Source: Streptomyces cavernae
Lineage (GTDB): Bacteria > Actinomycetota > Actinomycetes > Streptomycetales > Streptomycetaceae
Assembly: GCF_004023625.1 (NCBI RefSeq)
Contig: NZ_RPDJ01000016.1
Span: forward strand, 221,085 to 285,084
DNA length: 64,000 bases
Direction of reading: 5' to 3'
The position numbers and the translations under genes were made by a program. Shown here in pieces: positions 31,956-39,562 of this stretch; position 1 is the first letter of the stretch, and each line of letters opens with the position of its first letter. Under the pieces are notes generated by a model, which had not been told where the DNA came from, did not search any database, and saw only the letters and a program-made list of their open reading frames with translations.

Positions 31956-32343
31956 CGGCCCAACCCCTCGGGCTCAGCAGCCCGGGTCGTCGGGGCCAGC
32001 AGCCTGGGCCCGTCGGGCCAGCAGGCCGCCGGCTGGCTCCTGGGACCCAGCAGCGCGGCAGCTCGGGCCCAGCCCAGGCGGCGGCAAGCAAGGCGGGCCA
32101 GGCGAGGGGTCCTGTTCGCTGCCGTCGCCGCGCGCTGCCGTCGCCGCGCGTCGCCGCCTACGTCTCTGCCGCCGCTGTCCCCGTTGCTGTCGCTGTTGTC
32201 GCGCCGCTGTCCCGGTTGCTGTAGCTGTTGTCGTCACTGTCGCCCTCGCGCGTCGCAGTCGGCGCCGCCTCCGCGTCCACCGCGGAGGCGGGCTGCCCTT
32301 GGGAGACAAGGCGGGGTTCGCGCCGGTCACCGGGAGTCGGGAC

Positions 32344-33885
32344 TCAGTTCACGGCCCCGGCGGGCACTGGCGGTGTCGCAGCGGGCTCCGTGACGGCGAC
32401 GACCGCCGCGGCGCCCCGGTTCCGCGGGATGAGCAGGGCCGCCACCCCGGCCACGGCCACCACGGCCGCACCCACCCAGAGCGCCGGCTGGAGCCCGTCG
32501 ACGAAGCTCCCCGCCGTCGCGTAACTCCCCCGCGCCGAGAAGATCGACGACATAACAGCGATACCGAGCGCTCCGCCCACCTCGCGCAGCGCGTTGTTGG
32601 CGCCGGAGGAGATCCCCTGCTCCTCGGCCCGCACGCTGGACATCACCAGGTGCGATGCCGGGGCGAAGTACAGCGCCATGCCGACGCCGCTGATGACGAG
32701 TGCGGGCAGCTGCGCCCCGTACGAGACGCCGACCGCCACCACCGAGGCCAGCCACCCAAGCCCCACGGCCTGCAGGAAGAGCCCCACAGCGACGACGGGA
32801 CGGCCCCCGATCCGGTCGGCCAGATAGCCGGCGACCGGCGCGACGAGCATCGGCATCCCCGTCCACGGCAGCATCCGCAGCCCCGCCTCGGTCGGCGAGT
32901 AGCCGAGCACGCCCTGCATGAACTGGCTGAGCAGGAAGATCGAGCCGAACATCCCCAGGAACATCAGCAGACTCGCCGCGTTGATCCCCGAGAAGGCTCG
33001 GGAGCGGAACAGTCGCATCGGCAGCATGGGATTCACGGCGCGGATCCCGTGCAGTACGAAGCCGAGGAGCAGCGCCCCGCCCGCGAACAGTCCCAGCAGG
33101 ACGAGTTCGCTGGTCCAGCCGTCGACGGGCGCCCGCACCAGCCCGTACACGACCCCGAAGAGCCCGCCGCTGGCGAGCAGCGTGCCACGGACGTCGAGCG
33201 GGGCCCTGGTGCCGTAGGACTCCGTGAGGCGCAGCCTGGCGAGCGGCAGCAGGGCGAGTCCGATCGGGACGTTCAGCCAGAAGATCCATTGCCAGGAGAC
33301 GTGTTCGGTGAGACTGCCGCCGATCAGTGGCCCGGAGGCGACGGCGAGCCCGTTGACGGCGCCCCAGATCCCGTAGGCCATCCCGCGCTTCGCGGCCGGG
33401 ACCGCCTCGGTGAGCAGAGTCAGGGTCAGCGGCATCATGATCGCTGCGCCCACCCCTTGCACCGCGCGTGCGGCGATCAGCGAGTCGATACCGGGCGCCA
33501 GGGCCGCCGCGGCGGAGGCACCGGTGAAAACCGCGAGCCCGGCGAGGAGGAGCCTGCGCCGGCCGAACCGGTCACCCAGGGCCGCGCCGAACATCAGCAG
33601 CACGGCGAAGGTGAGCGTGTAGGCGCTGACGGTCCACTCAAGGTCGGGCAGTGCTCCCCCGAGGTCCTCGCGGATGGACGGCAGGGCAGTAGTGACGACG
33701 AGGTTGTCGAGCGACGCCATGAACCCGGCCGTGCTGGTGACTACGAGGGCCCATACGGCTCGCCCGCGCGACCCCGCCTGCGGTGCCTCTTGCGGGGCGT
33801 TCCGTTGGGCGTTCCGTTGGGCGTTCCGTTGGGCGTTCTGCCGTGCGTTCTGTGGTGCTTCTTGCGGTCGTCCTTGCTGGGACAT
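32344..33885 (-). CDS. DHA2-family MFS drug efflux transporter
   Basis: This 513-residue protein, with about 14 predicted membrane helices, has DHA2 features: LDNLVVTTALPSIREDL (motif D1, about residues 58-74), motif A GDRFGRRR (about 105) and motif C-like GLAVASGPLIGG (about 163). It should exchange protons for drugs. The first 36 residues hold repeated QRNA words encoded by a 12-bp repeat (GCGTTCCGTTGG). A TetR gene lies immediately upstream on the same strand, and matching operators precede both genes, so it is most likely repressed by that TetR and induced by its substrate. The substrate is unknown. Confidence 0.9.
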   Translation of the reverse strand: MSQQGRPQEAPQNARQNAQRNAQRNAQRNAPQEAPQAGSRGRAVWALVVTSTAGFMASLDNLVVTTALPSIREDLGGALPDLEWTVSAYTLTFAVLLMFGAALGDRFGRRRLLLAGLAVFTGASAAAALAPGIDSLIAARAVQGVGAAIMMPLTLTLLTEAVPAAKRGMAYGIWGAVNGLAVASGPLIGGSLTEHVSWQWIFWLNVPIGLALLPLARLRLTESYGTRAPLDVRGTLLASGGLFGVVYGLVRAPVDGWTSELVLLGLFAGGALLLGFVLHGIRAVNPMLPMRLFRSRAFSGINAASLLMFLGMFGSIFLLSQFMQGVLGYSPTEAGLRMLPWTGMPMLVAPVAGYLADRIGGRPVVAVGLFLQAVGLGWLASVVAVGVSYGAQLPALVISGVGMALYFAPASHLVMSSVRAEEQGISSGANNALREVGGALGIAVMSSIFSARGSYATAGSFVDGLQPALWVGAAVVAVAGVAALLIPRNRGAAAVVAVTEPAATPPVPAGAVN

Positions 33886-33914
33886 CGCTCCCCCAGAGCG
33901 TCTTGGTCACTGAG

Positions 33915-33934
33915 ATTAGTTATCACTGACTAAC
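33915..33934. promoter_or_regulatory. TetR operator upstream of the MFS gene
   Basis: ATTAGT-N8-ACTAAC is an inverted repeat 30 bp before the MFS start. It matches the site upstream of the tetR gene (34566-34585) in both arms and spacing. A -10-like GATAACT lies inside it on the minus strand. Confidence 0.7.
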
Positions 33935-33984
33935 TTCTGCGGTCATAAAGCAACGCAGCAGCGAGCGGTGAAGCCCCCACCCGC

Positions 33985-34557
33985 CTACTCGTCCCCGAGA
34001 CCCCGCTTGACCCGGGCCGAGACATAGAGCCCGTCCCAGACACGGTGCTCCGGCGGGAACCCCATGGCGGCGAGGGTGTTGACGAGCATCCCGTACGCCA
34101 GGAAGGTCGTGGTCTCACTCACATCGGCCCCCAGCGGCAGGTGCACCTCGTCCCAGAGCCTCATCCAGCCTGCTCGCACCATCTCGCCGAACTCGTGGTC
34201 CCCCGCCGCCTCGGCGGCCGCGACCGTGACATAGGTCTGCAACTGCATCTGAAGCCGCTCGGGCTCCTCGACGATCAACGCCGTGTACGCCTCGGCCATG
34301 GCATGCAGGGCTTCCTCACCCTCCAAACCCTTGGCCGCCTCCGCGAAGAGCCTGCGGGTGTCCTCCAAGCAGCGCTCCGCCGCCGCCAGGAAGATCGCCT
34401 TCTTGCCGGGGAAGAGCCGGAAGAGATAGGGCTGCGAGACACCCACACGCTTGGCGATCGCCTCCGTGGACGTGCCCTCGTAGCCTCCCCGCGCGAACTC
34501 CTTCATCGCCGCACGGATGACGCTCTCACGCCGCTCTTCCGCACTCATCCTGGCCAT
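33985..34557 (-). CDS. TetR family transcriptional repressor
   Basis: This 190-residue regulator has the TetR helix-turn-helix at residues about 12-58 (IRAAMKEFARGGYEGTSTEA, then VGVSQPYLFRLFPGKKAIF). The C-terminal ligand domain (residues 60-190) is of the TetR_C_33-like type. It starts nearly at the predicted transcription start, so the mRNA may be almost leaderless. Inverted repeats of the same design lie before this gene and before the MFS gene, which points to autoregulation and control of the pump. Confidence 0.92.
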   Translation of the reverse strand: MARMSAEERRESVIRAAMKEFARGGYEGTSTEAIAKRVGVSQPYLFRLFPGKKAIFLAAAERCLEDTRRLFAEAAKGLEGEEALHAMAEAYTALIVEEPERLQMQLQTYVTVAAAEAAGDHEFGEMVRAGWMRLWDEVHLPLGADVSETTTFLAYGMLVNTLAAMGFPPEHRVWDGLYVSARVKRGLGDE

Positions 34558-34565
34558 ACCGCGAA

Positions 34566-34585
34566 GTTAGTACTCAATCACTAAC
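34566..34585. promoter_or_regulatory. TetR operator upstream of the tetR gene
   Basis: GTTAGT-N8-ACTAAC has two perfect 6-bp arms and lies 8 bp before the tetR ATG, between the likely -35 and -10 boxes. Confidence 0.75.
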
Positions 34586-34593
34586 TACGTCAA
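34567..34593 (-). promoter_or_regulatory. Probable tetR promoter
   Basis: On the minus strand TTGACG (34588-34593) and TACTAA (34567-34572) are 15 bp apart and flank the operator. The start would fall about 3-8 nt before the ATG. Confidence 0.45.
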
Positions 34594-34639
34594 GGGGGCT
34601 TGAGGCGAGAGGAGGCGGAGGCGGAGGCGGTGCTCGCGA

Positions 34640-34663
34640 GATCGTGATCGTGATCGTGATCGA
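34640..34663. repeat. 6-bp microsatellite
   Basis: Four units of GATCGT follow a run of GGAGGCGGAGGCGG words. This is intergenic, with no visible function. Confidence 0.7.
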
Positions 34664-34728
34664 GGCGCGGCATACCCGCGAAACAGCGAGCGGAATGGCT
34701 CATGTCGTGCGCCGAACGGCGTTTGAGC

Positions 34729-34824
34729 GGAACGACGTACGCGCAGAACGACGTGCGCGCGGAACGACGTGCGCGCGGAACGACGTGCGCGCGGAACGAC
34801 GTGCGCGCGGAACGACGTAAGGGG
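34729..34824. repeat. 16-bp tandem repeat
   Basis: Six units with a 16-bp period (GGAACGACGTGCGCGC); the middle three are identical. The array runs into the terminator of the HadB-like gene. It keeps frames open but encodes only NDVRAER-type repeats. Confidence 0.85.
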
Positions 34825-34849
34825 CACCCGCCATTGCGGTGTGCCCCTT
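34819..34849 (-). terminator. Terminator of the HadA/HadB-like pair
   Basis: A stem of about 13 bp with one bulged base (AAGGGGCACCCGC / GCGGTGTGCCCCTT) and a CATT loop lies about 30 nt after the stop. Confidence 0.8.
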
Positions 34850-34878
34850 ACCAGCCGTTATCTGCCAAGCAGGACCGG

Positions 34879-35307
34879 TCAGGCCAGCCTGACGACCGCC
34901 CGAGCCATGCCGAGCACCTTCTGGTCCTCGCTCGTCGCCGTGAGATCGACCCTCACGGTCTTGTCGTCCAGCTTGGCCGCGACCTTGGCGCCGACCTCGA
35001 TCGTGGCCCCTTTGTCATCGTTCGGGACGACGACCGGCTTGGTGAAACGGACGCCGTACTCGACGAGCGCACCCGGGTCGCCCACCCAGTCGGTGACCAC
35101 CCTGATCGCCTCGGCCATGGTGAACATGCCGTGCGCGATCACGTCGGGAAGGCCGACCTCGACCGCGAACTTCTCGTTCCAGTGGATCGGGTTGAAGTCC
35201 CCGGAGGCGCCCGCGTACTGGACCAGGGTCGCCCGGGTCACGCCGAAGGTCTGCGGGGGGAGTTCGGTGCCGACCTCGACGTCGTCGTATGCGATCTTCG
35301 CCGTCAT
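34879..35307 (-). CDS. MaoC-like 3-hydroxyacyl-ACP dehydratase, HadB-like
   Basis: This is a 142-residue single hot-dog domain. GDFNPIHWNEKFA at residues 36-48 is the hydratase 2 motif with catalytic-type D37 and H42. It should be the active subunit of a heterodimeric (R)-specific hydratase with the upstream HadA-like protein, whose stop lies 2 nt away. In Mycobacterium, hadA-hadB sit beside rpmG and act in FAS-II and mycolate synthesis. Streptomyces has no mycolates, so the acyl substrate here is uncertain. Confidence 0.9.
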   Translation of the reverse strand: MTAKIAYDDVEVGTELPPQTFGVTRATLVQYAGASGDFNPIHWNEKFAVEVGLPDVIAHGMFTMAEAIRVVTDWVGDPGALVEYGVRFTKPVVVPNDDKGATIEVGAKVAAKLDDKTVRVDLTATSEDQKVLGMARAVVRLA

Positions 35308-35309
35308 CG

Positions 35310-35756
35310 TCAGCCCTCCCCGCGCGCCACGAGCTTGGTGATGGCGGTCACCACGTGCTCACCCGCCTCGTCGTGGACCTCCCCGCGGATGTCCAGGATG
35401 TCGTTGCCGGCCAGCGATTTGATGGTGTCGATGGTCGACGTGACGGTGAGCCGGTCGCCGGCGCGGACCGGGCGGGTGTAGCTGAACTTCTGGTCGCCGT
35501 GCACCACTCGGCTGTAGTCGAGCCCCAGCTGGGGGTCCTGGACCACCTGTCCCGCGGCCTTGTAGGTGATCGTGAACACGAAGGTCGGTGGGGCGATCAC
35601 ATCAGGGTGACCGAGGGCCCTGGCGGCTTCCGGGTCCGTGTAGGCCGGGTTGGTGTCCCCGACGGCCTCGGCGAACTCGCGGATCTTTTCCCGGCCGACC
35701 TCGTAGGGGTCGGTGGGCGGATAGGAACGCCCCACGAAGGACTGGTCGAGCGCCAT
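35310..35756 (-). CDS. UPF0336 / FAS1-like dehydratase domain protein, HadA-like
   Basis: This is a 148-residue hot-dog protein (MALDQSFVGRSYPPTDPYEV). The motif region reads AVGDTNPAYTDPEAA (31-45), with Tyr where the active subunit has His, as in HadA, so it is probably the substrate-holding partner of the HadB-like protein. The genes are 2 nt apart and surely co-translated. A 33-bp direct duplication lies just upstream, across the region expected to hold the promoter. rpmG, 222 nt further upstream, ends in its own terminator. Confidence 0.88.
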   Translation of the reverse strand: MALDQSFVGRSYPPTDPYEVGREKIREFAEAVGDTNPAYTDPEAARALGHPDVIAPPTFVFTITYKAAGQVVQDPQLGLDYSRVVHGDQKFSYTRPVRAGDRLTVTSTIDTIKSLAGNDILDIRGEVHDEAGEHVVTAITKLVARGEG

Positions 35757-35770
35757 GGGCTCGGCACCTC

Positions 35771-35836
35771 CTGGTATGTCAACCGCTGGACTTGCCGGTC
35801 GTACTGGTATGTCAACCGCTGGACCTGCCGGTCGTG
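35771..35836. repeat. 33-bp direct duplication upstream of the HadA-like gene
   Basis: Two head-to-tail copies of CTGGTATGTCAACCGCTGGA-CTTGCCGGTCGTA differ by one base. The first begins 15 bp before the ATG. A perfect double copy in a promoter region suggests recent duplication or a paired binding site. Confidence 0.85.
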
Positions 35837-35872
35837 ACCGGCTGGGCGGTCCGCCGGCTCTGCCGGATCTGG

Positions 35873-35926
35873 GATGTCCGGATCGGACGGTGTCAGGGTC
35901 TGACGATGTCCGGATCTGACGGTGTA
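35873..35926. repeat. Direct repeat after the duplication
   Basis: GATGTCCGGATCGGACGGTG and GATGTCCGGATCTGACGGTG are 32 bp apart. They lie between the 33-bp duplication and the rpmG terminator. Confidence 0.7.
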
Positions 35927-35932
35927 ACGACG

Positions 35933-35964
35933 CGAGGCCGCCCCCCGTAGCGGGGACGGCCTCG
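35933..35964 (-). terminator. rpmG terminator
   Basis: A stem of about 14 bp with one bulged base (CGAGGCCG-CCCCCCG / CGGGGACGGCCTCG) and a TAG loop starts 14 nt after the rpmG stop. Confidence 0.85.
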
Positions 35965-35978
35965 TGTACGAGCCTGAT

Positions 35979-36143
35979 TTATCGCGTCTCGCGGTGCGCG
36001 GTGTGCGCGTTGCAACGCGGGCAGTGCTTCTTCATCTCAAGACGGTCCGGGTTGTTACGCCGGTTCTTCTTGGTGATGTAGTTCCGCTCCTTGCACTCCA
36101 CGCAGGCCAGCGTGATCTTCGGGCGGACGTCGGTGGCAGCCAC
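35979..36143 (-). CDS. rpmG: 50S ribosomal protein L33, zinc-binding form
   Basis: This 54-residue protein is read from the GTG at 36141-36143 (AATDVRPKITLACVECKERN). Two CxxC pairs, CVEC (14-17) and CPRC (41-44), mark the zinc-binding (C+) paralogue. Streptomyces usually has a second, zinc-free L33 under Zur control elsewhere. It lies downstream of tRNA-Met and tRNA-Thr on the same strand, as in Mycobacterium, and probably shares their transcript. Confidence 0.96.
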   Translation of the reverse strand: MAATDVRPKITLACVECKERNYITKKNRRNNPDRLEMKKHCPRCNAHTAHRETR

Positions 36144-36232
36144 GTGAGTGCTCCTTGACGAACGGATGGGATTCTTTAACGCAAGAAAGAGTAGCCGATC
36201 GAAGGACCGACCCCACAATCGGCTACTGTGAG

Positions 36233-36305
36233 TAGCGGTGACCGGACTTGAACCGGTGACACAGCGATTATGAGCCGCTTGCTCTACCGACTGAGCTACA
36301 CCGCT
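36233..36305 (-). tRNA. tRNA-Met, elongator (anticodon CAT)
   Basis: A 73-nt cloverleaf with acceptor AGCGGTG/CACCGCT, anticodon stem AGCGG/TCGCT around CTCATAA, and a TTCAAGT T-loop. The A-U first acceptor pair and the lack of the initiator GGG/CCC anticodon stem mark it as elongator. No CCA is encoded. Confidence 0.95.
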
Positions 36306-36351
36306 GTGATGCGATCGGGCCCCGCCTCGCGGCGGGAACCTCTCACACCAG

Positions 36352-36424
36352 AGCCCCAATACGGAATCGAACCGTAGACCTTCTCCTTACCATGGAGACG
36401 CTCTGCCGACTGAGCTATTGGGGC
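36352..36424 (-). tRNA. tRNA-Thr (anticodon GGT)
   Basis: A 73-nt cloverleaf with acceptor GCCCCAA/TTGGGGC, anticodon stem TCTCC/GGAGA around ATGGTAA, reading ACC and ACU. It is 46 nt upstream of tRNA-Met and first of the tRNA-Thr, tRNA-Met, rpmG series. Confidence 0.96.
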
Positions 36425-36435
36425 GAGCGATGAAG

Positions 36436-36465
36436 ACATTACACGGTCGCCCACCGTTCGCCCAA
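36436..36465 (-). promoter_or_regulatory. Promoter of the tRNA-Thr, tRNA-Met, rpmG unit
   Basis: On the minus strand TTGGGC (36460-36465) and TAATGT (36436-36441) are 18 bp apart. The start near 36429 is a few bases before the mature tRNA-Thr 5' end. Confidence 0.6.
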
Positions 36466-36691
36466 ATCCGTTTCGCGGCTCCCGCCCCGGCCTGTTCCCG
36501 GCTGTCCCCAACCCGTTCCCCCGCGCGTTCCCCGAGCTCACTCGGGCCCCGTCGGCACCTCTTCGGCAGGGGAGGGCCAGGGAATGCCGGAGCTGGGTGA
36601 GCTGCGTGAGACGCAGTGAGTTGCAGGAGCTTCGGAGGGATTGCTGGAGCTTCGGGGGAACAGCCGCTGGAGCTGCAGGAGCCGGGGCAGC

Positions 36692-36846
36692 GCCGGTGTG
36701 CGGGCGGGCAGCGCCGGTGTGCGGGCGGGCGGCGCCGGTGTGCGGGCGGGCGGCGCCGGTGTGCGGGCGGGCGGCGCCGGTGCAGACCCAGAGCGATACC
36801 GGTGCAGACCCAGAGCGATACCGGTGCAGACCCAGGGCAACGCCGA
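36692..36846. repeat. Adjacent 21-bp and 22-bp tandem arrays
   Basis: Five starts of a 21-bp unit (GCCGGTGTGCGGGCGGGCGGC) are followed at 36781 by three units of a different 22-bp repeat (TGCAGACCCAGAGCGATACC plus GG). The whole gap 36466-37003 holds no credible gene. Its open frames encode only HTGAARP-type repeats. Confidence 0.85.
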
Positions 36847-37003
36847 CGGGGGACCCGGGCAGCGCGGGTGGCGGCGCGGGCCACGCCGGTACGACTATTT
36901 CGCTCCTCCTCAATGCGAACGGATCCCCACCCTAGGCTCGACCCACTCGGCGTGATCTTGATAATCCGGTCGCGCGCGGCCGACCTCGAGCCCCAGGAGC
37001 GCG

Positions 37004-38263
37004 ATGCCCGACAGCCAGCCGCAGCCCTCACCGCCCCCGTCGGGCTCCTCGCCCGGTAGTGCCTCCTCGGGGCAGGCCGACGGCGGTGCCCTGCTGCTGT
37101 GCGGCGCACGGCTCACCGACGGCCGGACCGTTGACGTGCGGTTGGGCGGCGGACGCATCGAGGCGGTCGGCACGGCCGGCAGCCTCAGCGCGCACGCCGC
37201 CCGCGTGGACCTGGCCGGCTACCTCCTGCTCCCGGCCCCGGCGGAGCCGCACGCGCACGGCGACACCGCCCTCTCGGCGGACGTGGGCCCGGTCCCGTAC
37301 GACGGCCAGGAGGTGCAGCGCCGTATCACCGAGGCCGCCCTGCTGCAGCTCGGACACGGAGCGACCGCGGTCCGGTCGCACGTGCGCGTCGGTGATGTGC
37401 AGGGCCTGGGCGCGCTGAAGGCCGTGCTGCGGGCACGCCGGGCGCTGCGCGGTCTCGCCGAACTCTCGGCCGTGGCGATGCCCCGGCTGCTGACCGGGCT
37501 GGCCGGGGCGGACGGGCTGGCGATGCTGCGGGACGCGGTTCGGATGGGCGCTGCCGTGGTGGGCGGCTGCCCTGATCTCGACCCCGATCCCACGGGGTAC
37601 GCGGAGGCGGTGCTGGACCTCGCCGCCGAGAACGGCTGCCCGGTCGACCTGCACACGGACGGTGCCGACCCGGCCCGCCTCGCACGGCTTGCGGCTATGG
37701 CGGGCGGGCTGCGGCCCGGTGTCACGCTGAGTCCATGTGGCGGTCTCGGCCGGCTGCCCTCGGACGTGGCCTCGCGCACGGCGGACCAGCTCGCCGCGGC
37801 CGGCGTCACCGTCGTGTGTCTGCCGCAGGGCGGGTGCGGCGGCGTCGACCGGCGCGGCACGGCTCCGGTACGGCTGCTGCGGGCGGCCGGGGTACGGGTC
37901 GCGGCCGGGAGCGGGGCGCTGCGGGACGTGTCGAACCCGGTCGGGCGCGCGGATCCGCTGGAGGCGGCGTATCTGCTGGCCTCGCGGGGCGGGCTCGGGG
38001 CGCAGGAGGCGTACGACGCGGTGAGTTCCGAGGCACGGGCCGCGCTGGGCCTTCCCGAGGTGCGCGTCGAGGCAGGTTTCCCCGCCGAGCTGCTCGCCGT
38101 ACGCGGCGACCGGCTCACGGGGGCGCTGTCGCTGGCGTACAGCCGGATCGTGGTGCACCGGGGACGGGTGGTGGCGCGGACGAGTGCCGTCCGGGAGTAC
38201 TGCAGCTCCGCGGCGGCCCTGGACCTGCCGCGGCAGGGGCGGGCGCCTGGCCAGGGATCCTGA
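37004..38263 (+). CDS. Amidohydrolase-superfamily protein with degenerate metal site
   Basis: This 419-residue protein has the shape of a cytosine deaminase/hydantoinase-like amidohydrolase: an N-terminal small beta domain (LLLCGARLTDGRTVDVRLGG) and a barrel with EPHAHGD at 82-88 (HxH). The later ligands look lost. LHTDG (216-220) keeps one His. The beta-6 His of the family is replaced in TLSPCGGLGR (241-250), and the beta-8 Asp in AAGSGALRDV (300-309). I infer an enzyme with altered chemistry or a non-catalytic role. The first 28 residues are a P/S/G-rich tail. The gene is monocistronic. Confidence 0.75.
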   Translation: MPDSQPQPSPPPSGSSPGSASSGQADGGALLLCGARLTDGRTVDVRLGGGRIEAVGTAGSLSAHAARVDLAGYLLLPAPAEPHAHGDTALSADVGPVPYDGQEVQRRITEAALLQLGHGATAVRSHVRVGDVQGLGALKAVLRARRALRGLAELSAVAMPRLLTGLAGADGLAMLRDAVRMGAAVVGGCPDLDPDPTGYAEAVLDLAAENGCPVDLHTDGADPARLARLAAMAGGLRPGVTLSPCGGLGRLPSDVASRTADQLAAAGVTVVCLPQGGCGGVDRRGTAPVRLLRAAGVRVAAGSGALRDVSNPVGRADPLEAAYLLASRGGLGAQEAYDAVSSEARAALGLPEVRVEAGFPAELLAVRGDRLTGALSLAYSRIVVHRGRVVARTSAVREYCSSAAALDLPRQGRAPGQGS

Positions 38264-38496
38264 CGCCTCAGCGCCGAACGTGCGCGTATCCAGGCGAGAA
38301 CGTGCGTATTCACGTCTCTTCCCGCGTATTCAGGTGTCGTCAGGGCCGCCAGGACGCGCACGAAGCAGTGCCGCGAAACAGTGCGGCGACGCAGAGCGGT
38401 GAAGCAGTGCCGCTACGCAGGGCGGTGAAGCTGAGCGGCGAAGAGTCTGGCGAAGCAGTGCGGCGAAGTCGCCCATTCGGGCGTACGGTCGAAAAC

Positions 38497-39150
38497 ATGC
38501 GCATTGTCATCGCTGGAGGTCATGGTCAGATCGCGCTGCGGCTGGAACGACTGCTCGCTGTGCGCGGGGACGAGGTCGCCGGGTTCGTCCGCCACGCCGA
38601 ACAGGGCGACGATCTGCGCGCGTCCGGCGCCGAGCCGGTCCTGTGCGACCTGGAGGCCGCGTCCGTGGAGGAGGTCGCCGCGCACCTCATGGGGGCGGAC
38701 GCCTTCGTCTTCGCCGCGGGGGCGGGTCCGGGCAGCGGCGCGGAACGCAAGTACACGGTGGACCGGGACGCGGTGATCCTGTGCGTGGACGCGGCGCACC
38801 GGGTGGGCCTGCGACGGTTCGTCGTGGTGTCGTCCATGGGCGCGAATCCGAAGCACCCCGGGGACGAGGTCTTCGACGTGTACCTGCGGGCGAAGGGCGA
38901 GGCCGACGAATACGTGCGCCGCACGTCCCTGGACTGGACGATCCTGCGTCCCGGTGCCCTGACGAACGAACCCGGGACGGGTCTCGTACGCCTGGAGGCC
39001 TCCACGGGCCGCGGCTCGATCCCCCGGGACGACGTCGCCGCGGCCCTCGCGGAACTGGTGGACACACCAGCCACGGCCGGTCTCACCCTGGAAGTGATCA
39101 GCGGTTCGACGCCGATCTCGGTGGCGGTGAAGTCGGTCGCCGGGAACTGA
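38497..39150 (+). CDS. NAD(P)-binding oxidoreductase-like protein (NmrA/atypical SDR)
   Basis: This 217-residue Rossmann protein starts MRIVIAGGHGQIALRLERLL with GxxGxxA at 7-13. It has VVVSSMGANP (about 110) and a YLRAKGEADEYVRRT segment (about 127-141) in which the YxxxK is replaced by YLRAK. LDWTILRPGALTNEPG (about 143) is the signature of short atypical SDRs and NmrA-like proteins. It may reduce an unknown substrate or sense the redox ratio. The gap 38264-38496 before it contains GAAGCAGTGCSGC- and GCGTATTCA-type imperfect repeats. Confidence 0.85.
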   Translation: MRIVIAGGHGQIALRLERLLAVRGDEVAGFVRHAEQGDDLRASGAEPVLCDLEAASVEEVAAHLMGADAFVFAAGAGPGSGAERKYTVDRDAVILCVDAAHRVGLRRFVVVSSMGANPKHPGDEVFDVYLRAKGEADEYVRRTSLDWTILRPGALTNEPGTGLVRLEASTGRGSIPRDDVAAALAELVDTPATAGLTLEVISGSTPISVAVKSVAGN

Positions 39151-39169
39151 GCGACCCCGTGCCGGCCGC

Positions 39170-39379
39170 TCAGAACAGCGGCAGCTGGCCGGGGAATTCC
39201 GGGACGACGTATCCGTCCAGCTCCGGCTGTGTCGCGGCGTCCGTCTGCGCGTACCGCCTGGAGCCCGGGCACGAGACCAGTCCCCCGCCCGCTCCCGGCG
39301 GATCGTGCCGCGCGAAGCGGCCCGCGACGACGGCGATCTCGCGGTGACACTCGGGACAGTTCCTGCGACGGGACGACAT
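39170..39379 (-). CDS. Small protein with zinc-ribbon-like CPxCH motif
   Basis: This 69-residue protein is read from the ATG at 39377-39379, giving SSRRRNCPECHREIAVVAGR. CPECH (7-11) and one later Cys (CPGSRRY) suggest half of a zinc ribbon. The rest is P/G-rich and ends VPEFPGQLPLF. I do not recognise a function. It faces the preceding gene convergently with a 19-bp gap. Confidence 0.6.
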   Translation of the reverse strand: MSSRRRNCPECHREIAVVAGRFARHDPPGAGGGLVSCPGSRRYAQTDAATQPELDGYVVPEFPGQLPLF

Positions 39380-39562
39380 GCGCACAGTGTGCCCGCCGGC
39401 ACTGACAGCGCTCTCCAGCTCTGACACCGGCTCTCCCGGCGGCCTTGAAGCAGGCAACTGCCGGGCGTCTCACTGGCGTTCATATGCGCCGCCCGTCCGC
39501 GACGAGCGTGAATCACCTTGTTGCCGGATACCGGAATCAGGGGCTCGCTCGTTTTGAGGAGC

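Noticed and set aside
31723..33933. Long plus-strand frames across the 45-bp minisatellite and opposite the MFS gene
   Set aside because: The repeat keeps three frames open, and the remainder is the shadow of the MFS gene.
36296..36913. A repeat-containing minus-strand gene in the gap after tRNA-Thr
   Set aside because: The frame runs through tRNA-Thr and the tandem arrays; its HTGAARP repeats come from the 21-bp unit and there is no ribosome site.
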